The notes under the pieces were generated by a model. The model saw nothing but the letters and a program-made list of their open reading frames with translations, did not search any database and was not told the origin of the DNA. Of a stretch of DNA of 64,000 nt, positions 38,924 through 49,566 are shown piece after piece. The position numbers were made by a program, and so were the translations under genes. Within the stretch, counting starts at the first letter, position 1. Each line of letters begins with the position of its first letter. The DNA comes from Dallia pectoralis (taxonomy: Eukaryota; Chordata; Actinopteri; Esociformes; Umbridae): contig CM055755.1 of assembly GCA_029465975.1 (NCBI GenBank), positions 5,899,138 through 5,963,137 of the forward strand, read 5' to 3'.

Positions 38924-40558
38924 ATGGATCCCGCAGGACAGGCGACCCTCACCCGTCACGAGGAGATGCTCGCGTCCCTGGGAACGGCGATGGACCGGGT
39001 GATGACCACCATGGAGCGGCTGGAGAAGAGACTCCCCGATCCTGCCACGGCGGCCCCGGTTCCCTTACCGGCATCTCCACCACCGGCAGCTCGGGCGATT
39101 GCGCTCCAGCTTCCGGGGCATTATGACGGGGCAGCGGATCGCTGTCAGGGTTTTATTCTCCAGCTCGAGCTGTATTTTAGCTCCCTGAACGCGGTTCCCT
39201 CAGACCACGAAAAGGTGTCTGCGTTGGTCTCTCGCCTCACTGGTAAAGCCCTCGCATGGGCTAATTCCATATGGAATGGAGGAGGGCCGATCCTCCATCA
39301 GTGGGAGGCATTCGTTCGGACCTTCCGGTCCATTTTCGACAAACCCCCTGAGGGCCGGGAGGCGGGCGAGTGCCTCTTTCACCTGAGGCAGGGGAGCCGG
39401 AGCGTTCAGGACTTCGCGTTGGAGTTTAGAACCCTGGCGGCGGGGGCTGGGTGGGGTGAGCGAGCATACATCGATGCTTTTCGGTGTAGTTTGAGGCCGG
39501 ACGTCCGTAAGGAGTTAGCATGCAGGGATGCCACATTGTCCTTTGACCAACTGGTGGACATGGCAATCAAGCTGGATAACCTGCTTGCGGCTCGCGGACG
39601 TACCGGTCCGGCTCCGCTCGCTCTGCCTGGTCCCGCGGCTGCTCCCGTTCCTATGGAGGTGGGAGGCGCTGCGCATCGGGAGACCGCGCGGCAGAAGGAG
39701 TGCACCTTTTGTGGCAGAGGGGGGCACTCTGCCTCCCACTGTTACCAGAGGCTGGGTAGGAAGTCTGACACTTCTGCGACGCAGGTAAACGCACCTAACA
39801 CCCGACTGGAACCCTCTGACGCTCATGTCACTCTACCGGTGCGTTTCCCCGGTTTTCACACCATGTCCCAGTGTAAGGCACTAGTCGATTCAGGCGCAGC
39901 TGGGATTTTTATGGACAGGTCTTTTGCGCATACGCTGAACATTCCGCTAAAACTGTTGGACTGTCCTCGACCAATCACAGCCCTAGACAATCGTCCGCTG
40001 GGGTCTGGGGTGGTGAGGCAGGTCACAGTTCCCATCTCTATGATCTCTAATAACAATCACACCGAACATATTACTTTTCATATAATTGAGTCACCTAATT
40101 TTCCCGTGGTGTTGGGGTTGCCCTGGTTGGCGTTGCACAACCCCCAGTTTTCATGGCCTCGGAGGGTTCTAGCGGAGTGGGGACAGGAGTGTCAGGGAAG
40201 GTGTCTGGGTGTTTCCATCAATGCGACATCTGTGGAGAGTCCAGACAGTGTCTCCACTGTGCGCATTCCTCCGGAGTATAGTGATTTGGCAGTTGTATTC
40301 TCCAAACAGTTGGCTACTAAATTACCACCCCATCGTCCGGGGGATTGCGCGATAGACCTACAGGTAGGCGTTGTACCACCGCACAGTCACGTGTATCCCC
40401 TGTCCCAAGCGGAGACAGAGACGATGGAGACGTACATCTCTGAGTCATTGAGTCAGGGGATAATTCGCCATTCCACTTCTTCCGCCTCCTCGAGTTTCTT
40501 TTTTGTGAAAAAAAAGACGGGGGTTGCGTCCCTGTATAGACTATCGGGCATTGAATAA
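38924..40558 (+). CDS. Gag-protease-reverse transcriptase N-terminal part (544 codons)
   Basis: The start ATG has a strong context (gaccATGG) and follows the primer site by 21 bases. Residues about 60-230 resemble the retrotransposon Gag capsid region, which packages the RNA. A CCHC zinc knuckle follows (C260, C263, H268, C273; spacing CX2CX4HX4C), which binds nucleic acid. The protease active-site motif DSGA starts at D322, and its partner region is near VVLGLPWL. From about residue 450 the reverse transcriptase fingers begin (SQGIIRHSTS, FFVKKK). Gag and protease are in one frame with no gag/pol frameshift. From the A-run at 40508-40515 the reading leaves the RT frame, so the last 16 or so residues are not authentic. 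Whether that break is real or a sequencing error is discussed in the findings. Confidence 0.92.
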   Translation: MDPAGQATLTRHEEMLASLGTAMDRVMTTMERLEKRLPDPATAAPVPLPASPPPAARAIALQLPGHYDGAADRCQGFILQLELYFSSLNAVPSDHEKVSALVSRLTGKALAWANSIWNGGGPILHQWEAFVRTFRSIFDKPPEGREAGECLFHLRQGSRSVQDFALEFRTLAAGAGWGERAYIDAFRCSLRPDVRKELACRDATLSFDQLVDMAIKLDNLLAARGRTGPAPLALPGPAAAPVPMEVGGAAHRETARQKECTFCGRGGHSASHCYQRLGRKSDTSATQVNAPNTRLEPSDAHVTLPVRFPGFHTMSQCKALVDSGAAGIFMDRSFAHTLNIPLKLLDCPRPITALDNRPLGSGVVRQVTVPISMISNNNHTEHITFHIIESPNFPVVLGLPWLALHNPQFSWPRRVLAEWGQECQGRCLGVSINATSVESPDSVSTVRIPPEYSDLAVVFSKQLATKLPPHRPGDCAIDLQVGVVPPHSHVYPLSQAETETMETYISESLSQGIIRHSTSSASSSFFFVKKKTGVASLYRLSGIE

Positions 40559-40632
40559 AATTACAGTTCGTTATTGGTATCCTCTCCCTCTGATTTCGAC
40601 TGTGATAGAATCAATGCACGGGGCACGTTTTT
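40524..40632 (+). CDS. Reverse transcriptase segment 2 (RPCIDYRALNK)
   Basis: Here the RT sequence continues in another frame: LRPCIDYRALNKITV, then YPLPLI and the approach to the first catalytic aspartate. The frame differs by two bases from the previous segment, across two adjacent homopolymers (A8 at 40508-40515 and G5 at 40519-40523). It loses RT sense at the T-run 40628-40632. It has no start codon of its own and is part of the single pol frame. Confidence 0.88.
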
Positions 40633-40949
40633 CACAAAACTGGATCTCAGGAGCGCGTATAATTTGGTGCGTATCCGAGAGGGAGATGAGTGGAAGACAG
40701 CCTTTAGCACCACTTCAGGGCACTATGAGTACCTGGTGATGCCGTATGGGTTAATGAATGCGCCGTCGGTTTTCCAGTCCTTTGTGAATAACCTGTTTCG
40801 GGACATGGTCGGCCGCGGTGTGGTGGTGTACATTGACGACATCCTGGTGTACTCTGCTACCCGTGCGGACCATGTCTCCCTTGTTCGCAGAGTACTGGAG
40901 CGACTGAGGGAGCATGACCTATATGCCAAATTGGAGAAGTGTCTTTTTT
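40633..40949 (+). CDS. Reverse transcriptase segment 3, catalytic core (YIDD)
   Basis: It reads FTKLDLRSAYN with the first catalytic aspartate, then WKTAF, MPYGLMNAPSVFQ and the YIDD box at 40829-40840 with the other two. These are the palm motifs that polymerise DNA on an RNA template. All three catalytic aspartates are intact. The segment ends at the T6 run 40944-40949, where the frame changes by the equivalent of two missing bases. Confidence 0.93.
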
Positions 40950-41560
40950 CAGCGAGCAGTCTCGTTTCTCGGGTTCCACGTCACAGCGCAGGGAGTGGAG
41001 ATGGAGATTGATCGCGTGGCGGCCGTGCGTAATTGGCCCATTCCCACCACGGTTAAGGCGGTACAACGGTTCATCGGGTTTTCCAACTTCTATCGTAGGT
41101 TTATCCGAAACTTTGGCAAGGTAGCAGCTCCTATTACATCCCTGTTGAGGGGTGGGCCATCTCGTATTCGCTGGTCGAACGAGGCAGACTGTGCGTTTAG
41201 TGCATTGAAAACACTGTTCACCTCCGCACAGGTGTTGGCCTACCCAGATCCGTCGCTTCCGTTCATAGTGGAGGTTGACGCGTCAGAGGTTGGGATTGGT
41301 GCGGTGCTATCCCAGCGCTCGGGCACGCCCCCTCAACTCCGCCCCTGTGCCTTTTACTCGCGGAAGCTCAGTGCGGCGGAGCAAAACTATGACGTAGGTG
41401 ATAGGGAGCTGCTAGCTGTGGTTAAAGCTCTGTCTGAGTGGAGGCACTGGCTCGAGGGAGCGAGACACCCGTTTGTAGTCTGGACTGACCACCGTAACCT
41501 GGAGTATATTAGGGCAGCTAGGAGACTGAATCCTCGTCAGGCTAGGTGGGCGTTATTTTT
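40950..41560 (+). CDS. RT thumb and RNase H segment
   Basis: It continues with FLGFHVT and WPIPTTVKAVQRFIGFSNFY, the RT connection typical of Ty3/gypsy. RNase H follows, with catalytic acids visible in VEVDAS, DRELLAVV and VWTDHRN; it degrades the RNA strand after copying. The frame is lost at the T5 run 41556-41560. Confidence 0.92.
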
Positions 41561-42038
41561 ACTCGGTTTGACTTTACGATCTCGTACATTCCGGGTACAA
41601 AAAACGTCAAGGCAGACGCACTGTCCAGATTGTATGACACCACGGAGAGATACGTGGATAATTCTCCCATTATTCCCTCTTCCTGTATAGTGGCACCGGT
41701 GGTGTGGGCGGTGGATGCGGACATCCAGCGGGCGTTACGCACAGAACCAGCTCCCCCACAATGCCCAGAGGGGCGTGTCTACGTGCCGCTGGATGTTCGT
41801 GATCGGCTGATCTGCTGGGCCCACACATCGGTGTCAACGGGACACCCTGGGATTGGTCGGACAGTGCGCTGTCTCACCAATAGATATTGGTGGCCTAGTC
41901 TGGCCAAGGATGTGAGGGTGTATGTTACCTCCTGTTCTGTATGCGCTCAGAGTAAGGCACCTAGGCACCTTCCGGCGGGTAAGTTACATCCTTTGCCCGT
42001 TCCACGGCGACCATGGTCACATATTAGTGTTGATTTTT
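41561..42038 (+). CDS. RNase H end, tether and integrase zinc-binding domain
   Basis: It contains FDFTISYIPGTKNVKADALSR, the tether after RNase H. The integrase N-terminal zinc finger follows, with two histidines (first at 41822) and the pair CSVC. The segment ends with RPWSHISVDF, after which the frame breaks at the T5 run 42034-42038, giving a premature TGA. Confidence 0.92.
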
Positions 42039-42394
42039 GACTGACCTCCCTCTCTCCAAGGGTCACACTACAGTCCTGGTCGTCGTGGACCGTTTCTCAA
42101 AGGCCTGCCGCTTTCTGCCCATGCCAGGTCTCCCGACGGCCCTGCAGACCGCGGAAGCCCTGTTCACACACGTCTTCCGGCACTACGGGGTCCCGGAGGA
42201 CATCGTATCTGACCGGGGTCCCCAGTTTACGTCGAAGGTCTGGAGGGCGTTCATGAGACGGTTGGGGGTCTCGGTCAGTCTGACCTCTGGGTATCACCCC
42301 GAGGCTAATGGGCAGGTGGAACGAGTCAATCAGGAGATAGGGAGGTTTCTGAGGTCGTATTGCCAGGACCGGCCAGAGGAGTGGGCGGAGTTTT
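42039..42394 (+). CDS. Integrase catalytic core (DD35E)
   Basis: Catalytic residues are D (codon 42088-42090, VVVDRFSK), D (42211-42213, SDRGPQF) and E (42319-42321, GQVERV). There are 35 residues between the second D and the E, so the DDE triad that joins the cDNA to chromosomal DNA is complete. The frame breaks at the T4 run 42391-42394. Confidence 0.93.
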
Positions 42395-42656
42395 GCCATG
42401 GGCAGAGTATGCTCAAAACTCGCTCCGTCACTCCTCTACTGACATGTCACCTTTTCAGTGTGTCTTAGGGTATCAGCCGGTCCTGGCCCCTTGGCAGCAG
42501 AGCCAGCCCGAGACCGAGACTCCAGCGGTGGACGACTGGTTCCGGCGCGCGGAGGACACGTGGATTGTGGCTCATCGGCACCTGCAGCGCGCCGGACAAC
42601 GTCAGAAGTCCGCCGCTGACCGGAGACGTAGTGACACGCCAAACTACGCTCCGGGG
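42395..42656 (+). CDS. Integrase C-terminal segment
   Basis: Translation gives PWAEYAQNSLRHSSTDMSPF followed by a linker rich in charged residues, typical for the region after the integrase core in gypsy elements. The frame is lost at the G4 run 42653-42656. Confidence 0.85.
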
Positions 42657-43225
42657 ATCGGGTCTGGCTCTCGACTCGAAACCTTCCGCTCCGCCTGCCC
42701 TGCCGGAAGCTGGCTCCGCGGTTTGTGGGGCCGTTTAAAGTCCTGAGGAGAGTGAACGAGGTAACCTACCGATTACAGCTGCCACCTGATTATCGAATTA
42801 ATGCCTCGTTCCATGTGTCTCTCCTCAGGCCGGTGGTCGCTGGTCCCCTCCAGCAATCTGAGGTGAGAGAGGTCCCCCCACCCCCCCTGGACATTGAGGG
42901 GGGTCCGGCGTACCGTGTCAGCACCATCAGAGACTCCAGACGCCGGAGAGGGGGCCTCCAGTACCTTGTGGAGTGGGAGGGGTACGGTCCGGAGGAACGC
43001 TGTTGGGTGCCGGCGAGGGACGTACTCGATCCTACGTTAGTGGAGGCGTTCCATCGTCGGCGGCCTGATCGTCCAGCTCCGCGTCCTCCGGGTCGGCCTC
43101 TGGGTCGGCGGCGACGGACGGCTGGAGCCGCCCGTCAGGGGGGGAGTACTGTGAGGAATCCCTCTAGCGCAGCTCCCCTGCCCTCTGGTGGCGGGTTTCG
43201 TCGTTCGTCGTCGCCGACGTATTAG
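42657..43225 (+). CDS. Integrase GPY/F module and chromodomain
   Basis: It contains FVGPFKVLRRVNEVTYRL, the GPY/F-type module, and INASFHVSLLRP. The chromodomain core YLVEWEGYGPEERCWVPA follows near 42,960-43,015. In chromoviruses this domain directs integration by binding modified histones. An arginine/proline-rich tail follows. The frame runs 76 bases into the 3' LTR before its stop at 43223-43225, so the last 25 or so residues would be LTR-encoded. Confidence 0.92.
43137..43146 (+). other. Polypurine tract
   Basis: agggggggag lies three bases upstream of the 3' LTR. It is the expected primer for plus-strand DNA synthesis. Confidence 0.85.
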
Positions 43226-43611
43226 CGGCCGCCGCCCCCTCATTTGTCACTTTGTCTAGTCCTGTCTATTGCACACACCTGGTGTTCATTCCCCATTAGT
43301 CTCCTATATAGGCTTCCTCTGTGGGGTCATGTCCTCGTGTGGTATTGTTGACTGTTGTACGTGTGTACACGCCTCCCGGCGTTATATTAGAGACATTTGT
43401 GTGTCTATTTTCATATTGAGCCCTTGTTGTCGGGCCTTTACTTTTAAGCGCTGTGTCGCTGGTTTTTGTTTCGGTTACGGTACTAGTGAGTACTTAGAAA
43501 GTGGCGTTGTCACGAGATTACATTAAAACCTCATCAACGCTACGGATCCTGGTCTGCCTCCTTTTCTGCATTTACACACCTCGCCGGCTACGAGACAGAG
43601 CCGGCGTGACA
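43150..43611 (+). repeat. 3' LTR of the gypsy element
   Basis: 462 bp, identical by eye to 38430-38891 at a constant offset of 4,720. It ends TGACA and is followed directly by the right-hand target duplication. Confidence 0.96.
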
Positions 43612-43616
43612 TTGAC
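43612..43616. repeat. Target-site duplication, right copy (TTGAC)
   Basis: Perfect match to 38425-38429. Confidence 0.95.
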
Positions 43617-45223
43617 GATTTTCAGTCCGTCGAGTTCTTCGTTTCAGGACCAAAGCAATTTGTTTAGACGCAGCTTTTGTTTGAAAGAAGTATTGCATAT
43701 AAATTACAGAATTGTGGGCCAATGCAAGCTACTCATTTGGACAGGCAGATATTAGAATCGTGCCATTAGATTGAAGTGTTGCAGTATGCCTCTAGCTAAC
43801 CTTTTTTGCACATTGGCATCATCGTTGCCCCTCATCGTCAATGCTTCACATTTCCCTGCATTCTCAGTTTCCCTAATTACCAGGTAGCCAAACCAGACTG
43901 TCCGTTTTATTCATTCGTACATTATACACTTGTGCCGAGGCCATGCACCTCGATATTAACAGGTGTGTTTTATCAAATTCAACTGGCCATCAAAATCTTG
44001 GGACTCTGGCCCACCGCCTGCCTCGCCTCTTTTACCCCATCTCAACAGTTGGCCGTTCTGATTCCGTGTCCAATATACCCGACCCACCACCTGTACCGCT
44101 CTGCCCCTCCACAACCGCTGCCACAGACAGAATTAATCCCTGGGCAGAATCCCGACTAGGGAACAGATCCGTCTCTGTGGGACTCCTCCTCCTGGATGCG
44201 GCGTTCCGCGGTGACTCAATCCCTCTACATCCTGCCTAGTAAGCAGCCGGAATCTCAATCAGCCAGTCCCTGACCTCTGCTGCCAGGCAACTGGACCGGT
44301 GCCACTCACAGCCCGCTGGGACCATGTATTAACTGGATAGACACATCAACGTGCCGGGACAGGACGGACCAGCTGTGTGCGCGTACACGTTTGCATATTA
44401 CAGCTCGGGTATTAATAACGGGCTTTGTGAGGCATTTGCACGGGGCGAAGGCGTCGACGTGCGAGCTTCGCCAGAGATCGCATGAGACAAACATTTGTTC
44501 TGGTTTCATTCTGCATTTTGAGCCTTGAACAGAAGCAGCGTCTGCATTTCCCGGCCCCTCTGTCACGGTTTAGTAGTTATTATCTGCTTTTACCCACCGC
44601 TAATGATAGTCTGTGACGCCGAATGAATATCGCTGCAGCAGGCACATCCAATGCTGCGCGGCACCGGAACGACCGCGTCACACAGGAAAACACTGTGACT
44701 ATCACCGTTAATATCCCCCTTGCATTCGCCCGCTTCATCCATCCCGGCCTTGCCTCGCGGAGCCTGTTGGTTGGGTGATCTAAATTACCCAGTTCTCCAC
44801 GACCATCTGCGTGCTCCTAGGACCCGTACGGAATTATCCGGCACGTTGCCACCAGCCAACGCGGCCACATCTGTGTCGGTGTACATTCATCCGTCCGCAT
44901 TAGCGGCTAGCTGGGTTAGCATGCTTCCGGTTCAGAAGATTCCCCGGTTAAGACTTCACTAAGACTTCACCGAGACTCATCAGGTGGGGATATGGGTTTA
45001 TAGGCAGGATTATGCAGAGGCGATCACGTTACCAAAGGGCCTCATCAGATTCGACCGGATTAAAATAGGAAACATCTAATGAACGGGGGAAAGGAGAAAA
45101 AAAATAAAACATGACATTTAAATGCAGAGAATCTATTTACAGGCAGACGATGACGGATGACCAGTTACAGTGATAAGGTGAGGGTATTGCTACAATGTGA
45201 GGGAGTTAAAGAAGCCTGTGACC
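43617..45223. other. Non-coding DNA, nothing recognised
   Basis: Frames of 80-117 codons on both strands without recognised domains. The sequence just after the retrotransposon does not visibly continue the Tc1-like relic found upstream of it. Confidence 0.4.
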
Positions 45224-45265
45224 GAGAAAGAAAGAGAGAGAGTAAGAGAGAGAGAAAGAGAGAGA

Positions 45266-45300
<35 letters not shown>
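45224..45300. repeat. GA microsatellite
   Basis: About 77 bases of (GA)n with AAAG interruptions in its first half. The arginine/glutamate-rich frame through it (45157-45381) is an artefact of the repeat. Confidence 0.95.
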
Positions 45301-45302
<2 letters not shown>

Positions 45303-48008
45303 CTTGATAGAGGATGCCAAAGGCAGGTTGGAAGAGGGAGATGTATGGGGGACTGGACAGCTGCTGGCCACTCCTCTATAATATCCCGTCTGGTCTCAGC
45401 ACTTGATACTGATCAAACGATTTAAAGCACAGCTAGGAGAGCTGGATGCCGAAGCGTTCCTGTAAAGAGCTGTACTGTGGGACGTGATGTGTTCCGTAAA
45501 GCAGTGGCTGTGTCCGCCCGAACCCAAGCCGCTTCGCTCTCTCCGCCCCTGCTTTTAATATAACCAGCAGCAGGCGTAAACTAAGTGCCCGTTACGGACG
45601 GAGGGTTCGTGGAACCGGATGTGTCTCACTGAGCGGCTCCCGCCGTCACAAACATTCATAGGCTGGCCCCAGTAAAAAAAATAACTTTTAAGGTGTTGGG
45701 TTAACACACACACACACAAGCTGTGCACTTTTACAGCAGACTTTACAATGGCGTGATCCTGATCTTCACAACAGGAGTAGAATGCCGGAATCTTGCGATG
45801 GGGCGCGGTGTTGGGTTGTCCACTGCGACCGTGTTTCTCTGCTCAGATCTAGGTGAGATGGCGGAGACGCAGGCTGACACGCATACGCCACACATATGCC
45901 GACACATTGCCGTCCGCCGTCGGGTCAGGGTTCTTCATCCAATCGCTCCCCTCGCCGTAGATTCGCTGCAACAGCTGTGTCTCTTGGGCTGTGTGTGTGT
46001 GTGTGGGGGAGGTCAACGTGAGTGCTGTGTGACAGCCATCGAGGACACTCGCCGCGCTTTACTCCACGCTGGTATATTAGATAGTAGGTTAGCTCACACG
46101 GACCGCATCATTTCTACTGGGTGCTGTAATAGCGTGTCTTTAATGAGGTCCCAGGTGGTCCTCGTCTACCAGGCCACTTGTCTTGGAGCCGGCGTTTCGA
46201 GCTTTGTCAGCATGTTTTTTTTTTTTCAATCCGGGTCATTTGAATTTAAAATAATTTCTCTGTTACCTCAACCCTTCGGACCCCAATATACTTCTAGAAA
46301 GCTGCTGTAGATGAATGAGAATTATGCTAATCAATCATCTCTTTTCTCACATTTTAATCAAACAGATTAGCAAAAAAAACTTGAAGGCTGCGATGAAGGC
46401 TGCGATGGGGTCTAAAGATTTAATAACATATTGGCGCCGTTTTATTAGGTCGATTCAGGTCGGGATATTGTAGATCCTGTCTTGCCGGTACATACTCAAA
46501 TCATTTGTGGACATCCCTTTCTTTACGGTTTGGAGAATCATTTGCTAAAATAAGTGAACTGCTGGCTCCAAGCTGCAAGATTCATATCGGATGTTACATT
46601 ACCAGATCACATTCCCACATGTGACTTTGCGCTATATCTCATGACGTCGTCACTGTTTTTTAGACTGGGCAGGACAAATAGGCGGTGGTTTCTTTAATTT
46701 GCTAGTTAGCAACCCTTGCAGAAAATGTAAGACATGTTTTATTCATGTTTGTCTGAGCTTTTCTCTAAAGGGGTTTGTAGTTGTTGATTTCTCAATTATG
46801 GTTACGGTACATCGCTTTATGCTTTTTACACCCATCCAGTGAGCTCTGCAGGTTCTCCCACCTATCTGGTTGTCCTTTCTAACACAAACAGCCCCAGGCT
46901 TAATAGAATCCGTGTTAAGTGTTGATTAACACAGAAGAGTAACGAGAGCCATCAGACCGATGGAGAATATGCGCATAACCGATTTGTTAAATATGCATAT
47001 ACATAAATCTTTTTTCTCCCCCATTTATACAGGGCTTTACAGTCAAGTATTAGTCAATCACGGTTGCTGTCTGCAAGCCAAGCATTTTAGCACTCTCCCC
47101 GCCAGTTGAGATGTGGAGTTTGGAGAAAACAAATACTCTAGAGAGATGTCACTACCTCACAGTGTCCCCGGTAGAGCATTTCAAAATGAGTTACGTTATA
47201 GTCGACGCGATAAAGATCTTTTGGCAGACATTGCTCTGCTCATCGGTATGAGTAATTGGTGCGCATGCTTGAACAGGCTGATTTCCATACGACTTTCATG
47301 CTTAGCTCAAATGGAGAGGCCACATTTACTTTCCTCTGGTTGTTTGAGTGTTTGGCGCGTACCATTTTATGCTAGTGTTAATTTCACTAGCTTAGTTAAG
47401 TGCCCACGAGCGCCAGCGCTTTTGTCTGTGCACGGCGCACATAACGGCGAACACATTTTTATTTCCAACTCACTCATCCAGACGTGTTTTTTTTTAAAGA
47501 AATTCACGTTCCTATAACGTACGGTCGGTGTTTTGCACTTTTCCTTTTTTCCGCTCCCGTGACACAAATTAGCTGTGATAACGTTGAAGGTTGATTTGAA
47601 TCGGTACGCGGAGTGCTCTCGGATGAGAAGACGGTCGAGTCTCTAACCGTCTCTACTGTAAAAGGTTCCCGCAACCTCTGGGTGCTTTTCTGCCCGGCGT
47701 AATATATGTTAATGGATACACTGCTCCATATTTAATGAGGCAATTGTTTTATTTATAGAGCCCTTAGATAGGCGTCGTTCCTAATCCTCCAGAACCCGTG
47801 TGGTGTGTTTATTGGTGCCTACAGTCGTTTAACCAGCAGTGTACTCACATGTAAGTACATCGGTACACAAAGCATCGTAACCTCGCCAGGTCACACCAAA
47901 CCCGTTTGTCACTCTAGCCCGGCGCCGAACGTGCCAATTTCCGTCTTCATTTGAAGACCTGTTCTGTCATATATGCCTCCTTGAGTGTGATTCACCAGGT
48001 CCAGAACT
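45301..48008. other. Non-coding DNA with a long unrecognised open frame
   Basis: Contains a CA run at about 45,705-45,718 and a GT run at about 45,991-46,006. The frame 45723-46310 (195 codons, plus) is the longest outside transposons. It passes through the GT run (CVCVC) and a T-run, has no recognised domain, and is probably chance. The 134-codon frame 47113-47517 is likewise unrecognised. Confidence 0.4.
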
Positions 48009-48009
48009 A

Positions 48010-48064
48010 GTGTGTGTGTGTGTGTGTGTTTGATGGCTCCTCTTGTGTGTGTGTGTGTGTGTGT
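48010..48064. repeat. Interrupted GT microsatellite
   Basis: Two (GT)n runs (48010-48029 and 48045-48064) are separated by ttgatggctcctct. Confidence 0.93.
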
Positions 48065-48570
48065 CCCCACTCAGATGGATTTGGCTCTAACGTAAGTCAC
48101 CAGAGTATGCAAAGCGGTCACATTACGGTTCTAGTCGAGCTGCTAGTCCAGCAGAGACGAGATCTGTTCAGAGTGTGACATCTGTCTGCTTTATTCCCCA
48201 GCGGGAGGGAGCAAGGGAGGTGCCATGCTGAGAGACGGGGAATTATACTGTGATTTATTTCGGTTCGGGGGTATATCTCGGAGATTGAATTGTTCTGTTT
48301 AATCCCCTGGTCCTTCTTTAACAGAGCGTAAACGATCTCGGGAAGTGGTCGGAATTAATGTGTTCATGGCGGTTGAGCACATGATGTTCACGACGCCCTG
48401 AGACGTCCGTTGACTGTTTGCCCATAGTCCCCACGCTGCTTCCCTACTCCAATTAGGTGTCATAGCAACCAATATCGTGCCATAAGATTGTGTCCCTAAT
48501 AGTACGCTTTTAATAGTGTTATAATACATGTAGACATATCCGCAGGTACACCAGATATGCTAATGCAGCA
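48065..48570. other. Non-coding DNA, nothing recognised
   Basis: A 76-codon minus frame at 48299-48529 is unrecognised. No repeat family is seen. Confidence 0.4.
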
Positions 48571-48635
48571 TTAAATATGAAAAATCAGGCCATTGAATGG
48601 GGTCAAATTGACCCCAATGATAACAGGAGGGTTAA
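48571..48635. mobile_element. piggyBac-like terminus with TTAA boundaries
   Basis: A 61-base interval lies between TTAA at 48571-48574 and TTAA at 48632-48635. It contains the palindrome ggggtcaaattgacccc (48599-48615) and ends aacaggaggg next to TTAA. TTAA targets and a terminal CCC/GGG are features of piggyBac elements. TTAAATATGAAAAATCA occurs at both boundaries, so a local duplication is also possible. The family is inferred from these motifs only. Confidence 0.45.
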
Positions 48636-48639
48636 ATAT

Positions 48640-49566
48640 GAAAAATCATGCCCTACGATTATATTGCATTTATTCATATGTGCTCGTATTGTCAATATAG
48701 TAAGTAATACGGTAAGTCTCTATAAGAGAGAATTTAAGCATGCCAGATGTGGACTGGGTAGTATGGACAGTGAGCTTGGTAATGGATACTAAAGTGCCCC
48801 GCTGTACATCCACATGGATTTGGGGTTTAGTCTGTACTTATGATTCTGAGAAACAGAATAAGCACTATCTCTGTTTCCATGACGGTATGACACGATCAAA
48901 TTAAACAGAGTTTACCGTGATCCAGACGCTGAGTTTCTCAGACAGGTCCCAGACCTGTTACAGTGTTCCTGTGACGTGCGATATTTTGTTCCGTATTGTC
49001 TGTTTCGGGTTCTACCTCAGCGACTCAGATCTATGCCCAATATGGGCATTTATGACAACGGGTATTAACTCAATGAACGTGAGCACGGTGCTTCTTCACA
49101 GGTGTGGGTACACAGGTGTTCCAGACTGACTACCACCTTAGTGGAGTTTCGGTAATGAAGCGCTAATCGTTATCTTGGGTCCATCTGTGCCAAGCAGTCA
49201 CATTTTGTTAGTGACAGGAGTCCTGCTCGGCCCACTCACGCTGCTTCTGAGGCAACATCAACACACTTCCGAACTACACACAATTTGCCTAAATACTTAT
49301 TTGAATCGGTTCTCATTCCCTCTGTTACAGTCTCTAGGAATTTAAATTCAAACGACTTTATGTGTGTGGAATGTAACGCTACATACATTGCTAAAGCAAA
49401 CATAAATATATTTTAAGATTCACGGCAAAACAAAACGAACCAAACGAACCAAACCAAACAAAAAACAGAGCCGTAAACAACAATGAACGATACAAGTTAA
49501 TAGTCAAAAAACTGTGCCGTCTCTTATCAGTTTTTTCTTTGTCTCTCTATTTGTCTCTGTCATATA
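48640..49566. other. Non-coding DNA, nothing recognised
   Basis: Short frames only; an A/C-rich patch (caaaacgaaccaaacgaacc) at about 49,430-49,465. Confidence 0.4.

Larger units (their letters stand above)
38430..43611 (+). mobile_element. Ty3/gypsy LTR retrotransposon, chromovirus of Tf1/sushi type, 5,182 bp
   Basis: A complete proviral structure: 462-bp LTR, self-priming-type primer site, one gag-pol coding region, polypurine tract and a second 462-bp LTR, between perfect TTGAC duplications. Domain order is gag, zinc knuckle, protease, reverse transcriptase, RNase H, integrase, chromodomain, which is the Ty3/gypsy order; the chromodomain marks a chromovirus. The LTRs look identical over their full length, implying very recent insertion. 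The coding region is GC-richer than its AT-rich surroundings. The pol frame changes at eight homopolymer runs (40508, 40519, 40628, 40944, 41556, 42034, 42391, 42653), so as given no full-length polyprotein could be made. No envelope gene is present. Confidence 0.96.

Noticed and set aside
39406..39826. Minus-strand frames of about 100 codons opposite gag
   Set aside because: Shadows of the GC-rich gag coding strand.
45157..45381. Arg/Glu-rich 74-codon frame
   Set aside because: It is the translation of a GA microsatellite.
45723..46310. 195-codon frame, longest outside transposons
   Set aside because: It crosses a GT microsatellite and a T-run, and has no recognised domain or splice context.
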